Assembly: GCA_001593855.1 (NCBI GenBank) | Contig: LUCC01000020.1 | Coordinates: forward strand, 1,722 to 12,095 | Direction: 5' to 3' | Source of the DNA: Candidatus Hecatellales archaeon B24 | Lineage (GTDB): Archaea > Thermoproteota > Bathyarchaeia > Hecatellales > Hecatellaceae | DNA length: 10,374 nt | In this document: positions 6,188 through 10,374 of the stretch, in pieces | How the letters are laid out: each line of letters starts with the position of its first letter | Position numbering within the stretch: position 1 is the first letter of the stretch | Made by a program: the position numbers and the translations under genes | The notes under the pieces: generated by a model | Told to the model about the DNA's origin: nothing | Databases searched by the model: none | The model's input: only the letters and a program-made list of their open reading frames with translations

Positions 6188-6206
6188 AGCTTCCGAAGGA
6201 AACCTT

Positions 6207-7067
6207 TCAAGACAGCCTAAACAGCTTCTTTTTGACAATTCTCAGAGGGGTTAGGGTGAAATCTCCAATTTTTATAAGCCCGGTGGCTGGAATCTTAAAC
6301 TCCATGCCAAGCTTCGCTTCCCCAACCACCTCATACTCTATTTTTCTCGTAGCCATAAGCTTTTTCAAGTGGCTTACCTTTGAAGGCTCTAAGCCTATAA
6401 GCCTGCAGGCTGCAGCGTCTAGGGTTAACGTGTCGGAGGAGGCGGCCAGCATGCTGGCCTTGCGGATTCTACCCTTAACCGGGCCTTTCTCGTCTAGAAC
6501 GTACAGAGCGTCGAGGATGTTCATAGGAGGCCTGAAAATGTGGTAGAGGTCGTATAGGATTCTATCCAGCTTCCAGTGGTATACAATCTTATATTTCTCC
6601 TGGATTAGTCCGAAGAGGTTTTTAACTCCAAGGCTTACCTTGGTTAGAACATGGGTTTTCAGCATGGGAAGATTTATGATTTTGGTTTTCAATGCCAGCT
6701 CTGGAAGCCTGTACACGCCGTATTTTCCAGAAACGATAACCGTTTTATCCCTGCTCAAGTTCACAACCTTACATCCTAAATCAAGCCTTCTGGCAATTCT
6801 GTCGAAGTCTTTGGCTGTCGAATCGGTTTCGCCTACATAGACTTGGGAGGTTCTATCCTTCACCACTTCGACTACGGCTCTAACCAGCTCTAAACTCGTG
6901 GTGACTCCTGCTTTAGGCGCCATCAGAAAGTTCGGCTTCAAGAGGACTACGTCGTTTCTTCCAATATCGTTTTTCCATCCAAGCCTGCTGAAAATTTCTT
7001 CGACAATATTCTTCACGTTTTCAACCCTGAAAAAGTAGACTTTCCAGGCTTCTGCCTCCGCTTTCAA
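6207..7067 (-). CDS. DUF362 domain protein
   Basis: 286 residues from TTG 7067. The frame is open further upstream, but that part overlaps the nitrilase gene. GGTGAT (7075-7080), which overlaps the nitrilase stop, is placed 8 bases before TTG 7067, so the two genes are coupled with a 4-base gap. DUF362 signatures are VVLLKPNFLM (41-49 area), TTSLELVRAVVEV, INLPMLKTHVLTKVSLGVKNLFGL (about 131-154), a YDLYHIFRPPMNILDAL strand region and LDAAACRLIGLEP (216-228). The C-terminal ferredoxin-like 4Fe-4S cluster found in some members is absent. DUF362 has no established reaction; conserved Lys, His and Asn residues in the NLPMLKTH/VKNLFG core suggest an enzymatic or ligand-binding site. The neighbouring nitrilase and flavoprotein do not settle the function. 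Confidence 0.85.
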   Translation of the reverse strand: MKAEAEAWKVYFFRVENVKNIVEEIFSRLGWKNDIGRNDVVLLKPNFLMAPKAGVTTSLELVRAVVEVVKDRTSQVYVGETDSTAKDFDRIARRLDLGCKVVNLSRDKTVIVSGKYGVYRLPELALKTKIINLPMLKTHVLTKVSLGVKNLFGLIQEKYKIVYHWKLDRILYDLYHIFRPPMNILDALYVLDEKGPVKGRIRKASMLAASSDTLTLDAAACRLIGLEPSKVSHLKKLMATRKIEYEVVGEAKLGMEFKIPATGLIKIGDFTLTPLRIVKKKLFRLS

Positions 7068-7071
7068 CCGC

Positions 7072-7875
7072 CTAATCACCAGCTTGCTTTTCCCGCAGGA
7101 AGCTGTCGTAAATTTCGGCTTTCCTCTGTTCCACGTGGAAAAGCTTGCTTCTAGCCTGCTTAACTTTTTCAAGCTTTAAATCGCAGGTTAAAAGGATTTC
7201 GGTTTCCCCGGCTTCAACCAGTATTTCCCCGTCTGGGTCTATAACCATTGAATGACCGAAAAATCTGTTATCCCCGTAGCTGCCTATCCTGTTGGCTGCA
7301 ACCATGAAAAACTGGTTTTCCACGGCTCTGCTGTAAAGCATGCTTCTCCAATGGTTTAACCGGTTTGGGAAGGCTGCCACAACAAAAACAATACTTACAT
7401 CCTTCAACGCCATAACCCTGAATACCTCTGGAAACCTTAAATCATAGCATACAGCCACACCTATCCGGCCGAATTCCACGTCGAAAATTCCCAGCTTCCT
7501 TCCAGGCGTAAAATACAGGTGCTCCTTCAAGGGCTTGAAAAGGTGTATTTTAGAGTAGACCCCAACAAGCCCTTCAGGGCCTACCAAGGGAACCGTATTA
7601 AAAATTTTTCCCTCTTTAAACTCTGCTATAGAGCCGATAATATACATGTCATGCTGAACGGCTTTCTCTTTAAGCATGCTGACGGTTTCACCATTCAGCG
7701 GCTCAGCCAGCTCAGGCAACTTGTCCAAGATGTAGCCGACTGGCCACAGTTCCGGCAGAACTAAAACATTAGACCTCCGCCTTCCAGCTTCCTCTATAAA
7801 CTCTAGGGCTTTCCTCCGGTTGGCTTCAACGTCGCCCTGCCGTACATCCATCTGAGCCAGGGAAACGGTAACCAT
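7072..7875 (-). CDS. Nitrilase-superfamily carbon-nitrogen hydrolase
   Basis: 267 residues from ATG 7875. The frame runs on to 8013 but that extension lies in the tRNA-Ser gene, and family members begin like MVTVSLAQMDVRQGD. The near-ribosome-binding AGGGGATT lies just upstream. The catalytic triad is complete: E42 in VLPELW, K109 in VYSKIHLF and C143 in VAVCYDLRFPE. Further family marks are NRIGSYGD, FFGHSMVIDPDGEIL and a C-terminal VKQARSKL. Nitrilase-superfamily enzymes hydrolyse nitriles, amides or carbamoyl compounds in the cytoplasm through a Cys thioester. The overall look is closest to omega-amidase/Nit-type members, but the substrate is not certain. It starts 33 bases after tRNA-Ser on the same strand, so it is probably cotranscribed with the tRNA, and it is coupled to the DUF362 gene. 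Confidence 0.93.
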   Translation of the reverse strand: MVTVSLAQMDVRQGDVEANRRKALEFIEEAGRRRSNVLVLPELWPVGYILDKLPELAEPLNGETVSMLKEKAVQHDMYIIGSIAEFKEGKIFNTVPLVGPEGLVGVYSKIHLFKPLKEHLYFTPGRKLGIFDVEFGRIGVAVCYDLRFPEVFRVMALKDVSIVFVVAAFPNRLNHWRSMLYSRAVENQFFMVAANRIGSYGDNRFFGHSMVIDPDGEILVEAGETEILLTCDLKLEKVKQARSKLFHVEQRKAEIYDSFLREKQAGD

Positions 7876-7908
7876 CAGAATCCCCTTGCCAGGCAGCGGT
7901 GAGCGTGA

Positions 7909-8009
7909 TGGCGCCGGGGGTGGGATTTGAACCCACGAGGCCCAAGGGGCCACAGACTTCCTGGCAGCAGCCTCCAGGCCTGCCCCTTTCCTGACTAGGG
8001 TACCCCGGC
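7909..8009 (-). tRNA. tRNA-Ser (anticodon GGA) with a 13-base intron, CCA encoded
   Basis: On the minus strand the acceptor is GCCGGGG (8003-8009) paired with CCCCGGC (7913-7919), then discriminator G (7912) and encoded CCA (7909-7911). The D arm is CCCT/AGGG. The anticodon stem is CAGGC (7978-7982) with GTCTG (7953-7957), including one G-U pair. The 20 bases between them exceed a normal loop by 13. Removing 7959-7971 leaves CTGGAGA with anticodon GGA at 7973-7975, a serine anticodon. The long variable arm (GGCCC CTT GGGCC within 7937-7952) confirms a class II tRNA and agrees with Ser. The T arm GTGGG/CCCAC with TTCAAAT is perfect. The nitrilase gene starts 33 bases downstream. Confidence 0.95.
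7959..7971 (-). other. 13-base tRNA intron at position 37/38, bulge-helix-bulge type
   Basis: The intron lies between G37 (7972) and A38 (7958). The flanks form a 4-bp helix CTGG (7974-7977) with CCAG (7961-7964), next to a three-base bulge GAA (7958-7960) that holds the 3' splice site as GA^A. The 5' splice site AG^G is in AGG (7971-7973). Because the intron is so short, this side is a 9-base loop rather than a closed bulge, which is the relaxed form cut by the archaeal tRNA-splicing endonuclease. Exact cut sites are inferred from the motif. Confidence 0.85.
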
Positions 8010-8077
8010 CCAAGAAGCCCTTAAACTTTTCTTATTCATTTAAGTTTCGCCTTATTATTAATGGGCTTTTGATAGGT

Positions 8078-8206
8078 TTAAACGGTTTTAGGTTTGGCTA
8101 GGCGATAGGGGATGCCGTGGCCTGGCACGTTTCTCCACATCATGTTCCACATGTCCTCTTCAAAGATGGCTTCCCGCCTGATGACTGCCTCCAAAAGGCG
8201 TTTCAT
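8078..8206 (-). CDS. Probable small protein of 42 residues, unknown function
   Basis: Not a recognised family. From ATG 8206 to TAA 8078-8080 the frame encodes 42 residues: MKRLLEAVIRREAIFEED, then MWNMMWRNVPGHGIPYRL and a basic end AKPKTV. The frame stays open upstream for 14 more codons (RLKDEVRHHTL...) to a TAA, with CTG 8236 behind AAGGT as a possible alternative start. The composition looks protein-like: an amphipathic charged helix, then a Trp/Met-rich segment and a GHGIPYRL turn, with no low-complexity repeats. No good ribosome binding site precedes ATG 8206 (GAGGT is 16 bases away), so a leaderless or CTG start is possible. It lies upstream of tRNA-Ser on the same strand and faces away from the DUF89 gene. 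It could be a small regulator or toxin-sized protein, but nothing proves that. Confidence 0.45.
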   Translation of the reverse strand: MKRLLEAVIRREAIFEEDMWNMMWRNVPGHGIPYRLAKPKTV

Positions 8207-8242
8207 AAGGGTGTGATGTCTAACCTCGTCTTTCAGGCGTTT

Positions 8243-8265
8243 ACCTTAAATTTCAGGTTAACCTG
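8243..8265. promoter_or_regulatory. Candidate divergent promoter with a 12-bp perfect palindrome (operator-like)
   Basis: CTTAAATTT (8245-8253) is TATA-like on the plus strand, and its complement AAATTTAAG is TATA-like on the minus strand. It could serve both the DUF89 gene (start expected near 8275) and the small minus-strand frame (start expected near 8224). Abutting it at 8254-8265 is CAGGTTAACCTG, a perfect 12-bp palindrome between TATA and the plus start, where a dimeric repressor would block transcription. The rest of the 8010-8309 spacer holds the small protein frame and AT-rich DNA upstream of tRNA-Ser. Confidence 0.4.
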
Positions 8266-8309
8266 CCTATTAGGTTGAGCTTCACAGGCTTTCCTTGGAG
8301 GCCGTCGGA

Positions 8310-9194
8310 TTGAAGGTTGCCGCCGAATGCCTGCCATGCCTGTTCGAGAGAGGATACAGAGAGACCACCTACCTCACAGAAAATGAAAGGCTCAGAATAG
8401 AGGCTTTAAGGAAAGTTCTAAAAATGATGGCTGAAGAGTTCAGCGGGGAAGCCTACCCAGCCAAGCTTGGAACCCTCAGGGACAGAATTATAAAGGATTT
8501 CTTCGGAGGAAGAGACCCTTACGCCGAAATGAAGAAAAGCTCTAATAGGCTGGCTTTGAAGCTTCTGCCGGAAGCCGAAAACTTTGTCTCTAAGGCCGGA
8601 AGCCCCTATGAAAAGTTTAGAAGAGCCTGCCTGGTGGCTGCTAGGGCTAACGCCCTAGAGTTCGACGTTAAAGGCTACAGGTTTCATCTTGAAGACTTCA
8701 AGCTTTCCCTCAGAAGCCGTGTTCTAACCCCGGACCATACGAGAAAGGCTTACAGGCTGGTTAAAAACGGGGGGCTGGTTTTCTACCTAGCCGACAACGC
8801 TGGAGAAATAGTTCTGGACAAGGTTCTAGTAAGCGTTTTGAAGGAGTTCAAAGCGGAAGTGGTTTTAGTTGTTAAGGGAGGCCCTGTTCTCAACGATGCA
8901 ACACTGGAAGACGTGAAGGCTTCAGGTATAGGTGAAATGGTTGACAGGGTTGAGACCATAGGAGATACCGTAGGCTTCATCTGGGATGAGGCTCCAGCAC
9001 GCCTGAAAAACAGCTTGTCGGAGGCGAAGCTGACTGTTGCCAAGGGTATGGGAAACTACGAAGCCCTAACAGAGCTTGAAGGAGAAAACCTAGGCATCAA
9101 CGTATTCTTTCTGCTCAGGGCGAAATGCAATCCCATAGCCAGAAGCATTAAAATCAAAAGGGGAGCACTGGCAGCTCTGCTTAAAACCCTGTAA
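8310..9194 (+). CDS. DUF89 family metal-dependent phosphatase-like (damage-control phosphatase) protein
   Basis: 294 residues from TTG 8310. TTG 8295 is in frame, but GGAGG (8297-8301) lies 8 bases before 8310 and the family begins like MKVAAECLPCL, so 8310 is preferred. The N-terminal C-x-x-C (C7, C10 in AECLPCLFERG) is typical of the archaeal subgroup. The core motif YLADNAGEIVLDK (159-171; D162, N163) provides metal ligands and is followed by VVKGGPVLNDATLEDV (D196), GDTVGFIWDEAP, VAKGMGNYEAL and the C-terminal LLRAKCNPIA. DUF89 members studied elsewhere are Mn/Co/Ni-dependent phosphatases thought to remove harmful or surplus sugar-phosphate and cofactor phosphates. Archaeal substrates are unsettled. 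All motifs are intact. It converges on the HAD phosphatase gene with 3 bases between stops. Confidence 0.92.
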   Translation: MKVAAECLPCLFERGYRETTYLTENERLRIEALRKVLKMMAEEFSGEAYPAKLGTLRDRIIKDFFGGRDPYAEMKKSSNRLALKLLPEAENFVSKAGSPYEKFRRACLVAARANALEFDVKGYRFHLEDFKLSLRSRVLTPDHTRKAYRLVKNGGLVFYLADNAGEIVLDKVLVSVLKEFKAEVVLVVKGGPVLNDATLEDVKASGIGEMVDRVETIGDTVGFIWDEAPARLKNSLSEAKLTVAKGMGNYEALTELEGENLGINVFFLLRAKCNPIARSIKIKRGALAALLKTL

Positions 9195-9197
9195 GGG

Positions 9198-9866
9198 CTA
9201 CTTGGAAGGCTCTGCTGGAAGCAAGCTGAGGATTTCCTTTATGCTTTTCACCATATAATCCGGTTCAGCCTTAAGGTTTCCACCTTGGGCTTCATAGGGA
9301 AGTCCTGAAGGTATAAGGATTGAAACTCCTCCAGCCCTCCTAGCCATTTCAACGTCGTAGAAGCTGTCACCCACATAAGCCATCTGGGAGGGCTGAACCC
9401 TAAGTCTTCTGGCTAACTCTAAAAGCATGTCCGGATGCGGCTTTCCCTTTTCCACCTCGTCGTAGCCTACCACGGCATCCATGTAGCTTATTATGTTGAA
9501 GCGGGTGAGTATACGCTTGATTCTCTCCCTTTTATTGGAGGAGGCAACTCCGCACAGGTATCCTCTTCTCTTAACCTCAGCTAAAACTTCTGTAACTCCG
9601 GGGAAAAGCCTTGAATGTTTAGGCCAAAGCCGGTCGTAGAGTCCATCCTTGGCTTCCACCAGCCTCAGGGCAGCGTTAAGGCTTCCTGTGAACTCCAGTG
9701 CTATATCGGTGGTCCGCCTTCCGAAGTGCCTTAGAATTTCCATTTCAGATTTCACCTTTACACCCATGTTTTCTAAGGCGAGCTTCCAGGCTTCGAGAAG
9801 CTGGTCTAAATTGTTGACTAGGGTTCCGTCAAGGTCAAAGCCTACGGCTTTAACTTTTTTAAGCAC
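9198..9866 (-). CDS. HAD-superfamily hydrolase, phosphoglycolate phosphatase-like (subfamily IA)
   Basis: 222 residues from GTG 9866. All four HAD motifs are present: FDLDGT (10-15) with nucleophile D11 and acid/base D13; GVASSNK (106-112) with the Ser of motif II; GKPHPDM (141-147) with K141; and YVGDSFYDVEMA (164-175) with D167 and D171. The cap region (about 16-90) between motifs I and II is helical, placing it in subfamily IA with phosphoglycolate and pyrophosphate phosphatases. It should hydrolyse small phosphate monoesters in the cytoplasm with Mg2+; the exact substrate is not evident. The ribosome binding site is weak (GGGTAAGG). A TATA-like element and a small hairpin lie upstream, so it is probably transcribed alone, convergent with DUF89. 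Confidence 0.92.
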   Translation of the reverse strand: MLKKVKAVGFDLDGTLVNNLDQLLEAWKLALENMGVKVKSEMEILRHFGRRTTDIALEFTGSLNAALRLVEAKDGLYDRLWPKHSRLFPGVTEVLAEVKRRGYLCGVASSNKRERIKRILTRFNIISYMDAVVGYDEVEKGKPHPDMLLELARRLRVQPSQMAYVGDSFYDVEMARRAGGVSILIPSGLPYEAQGGNLKAEPDYMVKSIKEILSLLPAEPSK

Positions 9867-9879
9867 GCCTTACCCATCC

Positions 9880-9913
9880 GCCTGTTTCAGGCTCTTTACA
9901 GTTAAGGCTTAAA
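9880..9913 (-). promoter_or_regulatory. Candidate promoter of the HAD gene with an inverted repeat at the start site
   Basis: On the minus strand TTTAAG (9908-9913) is TATA-like, about 45 bases before GTG 9866, predicting a start near 9885. Exactly there, GCCTG-TTT-CAGGC (9880-9892) is a 5-bp inverted repeat with a 3-base spacer. It could be an operator or a short leader hairpin. The evidence is positional only. Confidence 0.3.
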
Positions 9914-9963
9914 CATGCAAATAACAGTTTTTTCTTGGGGTTTCTCCGAGGCTTAGACTAAAA

Positions 9964-9972
9964 GTTTATTAA
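9964..9972 (+). promoter_or_regulatory. Promoter (TATA box) for the rpoH-rpoB operon
   Basis: AGTTTATTAAATGG contains TTTATTAAA, a good archaeal TATA box preceded by purine-rich ACTAAAAG as a BRE. A start about 26 bases downstream falls near 9995, giving an unusually long leader of about 85 bases to the rpoH ATG at 10079. The leader ends in a strong GGAGGT (10061-10066), 12 bases before that ATG. The adjoining stretch back to the HAD gene holds a T6 run and nothing else recognised. Confidence 0.5.
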
Positions 9973-9993
9973 ATGGTCTTTAACGCTCTATTT

Positions 9994-10059
9994 GTGCGTA
10001 GCGTGTATATGTTGCGTTGGGCGATGACGATGTTTTTGAAGCCGGAGCTAGCCGAGTAG
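9994..10059 (+). CDS. Possible leader peptide upstream of rpoH (16-21 residues)
   Basis: A short frame starts at GTG 9994, close to the predicted transcription start, or at ATG 10009 (MLRWAMTMFLKPELAE), and ends at TAG 10057-10059. The stop overlaps the beginning of the GGGGAGGT ribosome binding site of rpoH. The peptide itself matches no family that I know. A leaderless start followed by a stop touching the next ribosome binding site would suit coupling or attenuation of polymerase subunit synthesis. It may equally be chance, because frames of this size are common. Confidence 0.25.
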   Translation: MRSVYMLRWAMTMFLKPELAE

Positions 10060-10078
10060 GGGAGGTACTACCTGAAAT

Positions 10079-10339
10079 ATGAGTGGTAAGAAAGAAGAAC
10101 CATCCTTTAACGTCTTCGACCACATGCTGGTTCCGAAACATGAAATCCTTTCCGAGAAGGAGGCTGAAGAGCTTCTACGCAAATACAAGATAAAACCTTA
10201 CCATCTCCCCAAGATTAAGGATACCGACCCTGCTGTTAAGGCTTTAAACGCCAAGCCGGGGGACATAATCAAGATTACACGTAAAAGCCCTACGGCTGGC
10301 GAAGCAGTATACTACAGGTTTGTGGTGAGGGAGAAGTAG
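10079..10339 (+). CDS. rpoH: DNA-directed RNA polymerase subunit Rpo5 (RpoH, RPB5 homologue)
   Basis: 86 residues. This is the small archaeal counterpart of the C-terminal half of eukaryotic RPB5, a subunit at the downstream DNA-entry jaw of RNA polymerase. Signatures are FDHMLVPKHEILSEKEAEELL (about 13-33), YHLPKIKDTDPAVKALNAKPGDIIKI (41-66) and the C-terminal SPTAGEAVYYRFVV, all in family order and complete. ATG 10079 is placed 12 bases after GGAGGT; an additional short N-terminal tail (SGKKEEPSFN) precedes the conserved core, which is common. It is followed after 2 bases by a frame that looks like rpoB, the standard archaeal order in which Rpo5 precedes the large subunit genes. Confidence 0.97.
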   Translation: MSGKKEEPSFNVFDHMLVPKHEILSEKEAEELLRKYKIKPYHLPKIKDTDPAVKALNAKPGDIIKITRKSPTAGEAVYYRFVVREK

Positions 10340-10341
10340 CC

Positions 10342-10374
10342 ATGGAGGTTTCTGTTAAACCCTCCGAGATAAAA
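10342..10374 (+). CDS. rpoB: Start of a downstream gene, probably RNA polymerase subunit Rpo2 (rpoB)
   Basis: Only 11 codons (MEVSVKPSEIK) are inside the window. ATG 10342 lies 2 bases after the rpoH stop, with GGTGAGG (10324-10330) as ribosome binding site inside the end of rpoH. The identity rests on the conserved archaeal order rpoH then rpoB (or rpoB2), not on the residues, which are too few to decide. Confidence 0.5.
   Translation, partial: MEVSVKPSEIK

Noticed and set aside
7068..7172. Extended DUF362 N-terminus up to 7172
   Set aside because: It overlaps the nitrilase coding region in another frame and lacks DUF362 character; TTG 7067 has a well-placed ribosome binding site.
7876..8013. 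Extended nitrilase N-terminus up to 8013
   Set aside because: The extra codons run through the tRNA-Ser gene and lack family similarity; ATG 7875 gives the expected N-terminus.
8101..8236. Possible C/D box small RNA in the 8010-8309 spacer
   Set aside because: No paired C (RTGATGA) and D (CTGA) boxes at suitable spacing were found; the open reading frame explains the stretch better.

Overview
The window is archaeal. It carries the C-terminus of the archaeal/eukaryotic-type pseudouridine synthase Cbf5, the archaeal bifunctional fructose-1,6-bisphosphate aldolase/phosphatase, an archaeal-length triosephosphate isomerase, RNA polymerase subunit Rpo5 (RpoH, the RPB5 homologue) and a tRNA-Ser with an intron at the canonical archaeal 37/38 site. 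Many genes appear to start with TTG behind GGTGA or GGAGG ribosome binding sites. The rpoH-to-rpoB order and overall style suggest a TACK-type archaeon, perhaps Bathyarchaeia; that placement is inference, not a measured result.

Layout. 1-1346 (+): the end of cbf5, a small amidohydrolase 6 bases downstream, and a histidine-rich three-helix membrane protein. A T-run follows, then tRNA-Arg(CCG) on the minus strand. 1535-3340 (+): fbp and tpiA, 6 bases apart, which together convert triose phosphates to fructose 6-phosphate. 3430-4949 (+): a secreted cohesin-like protein with a Thr/Pro linker, a carboxypeptidase-regulatory-like domain, a CFI-box-like domain and C-terminal membrane helices. It is split into two frames at a TTTT run.

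4998-8009 (-): a same-strand array read in the order tRNA-Ser(GGA), nitrilase-family amidohydrolase, DUF362 protein, 4-oxalocrotonate-tautomerase-like protein, flavin-reductase-like protein and a small winged-helix protein. A probable unlisted 42-residue protein lies just upstream of the tRNA (8078-8206, -). 8310-9194 (+) is a DUF89 metal-dependent phosphatase-like protein. It converges on a HAD phosphatase (9198-9866, -), so two hydrolases of unrelated folds are tail to tail.

9964-10374 (+): a good TATA box, a possible 16-21 residue leader peptide whose stop abuts the ribosome binding site, rpoH, and the first codons of what is probably rpoB.

The least explained items are the small protein at 8078-8206, the 13-base tRNA intron, the palindrome in the divergent promoter at 8254-8265, the split surface protein, the histidine-rich membrane protein and the rpoH leader peptide. 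No CRISPR array, insertion sequence, integrase or obvious defence system was seen.
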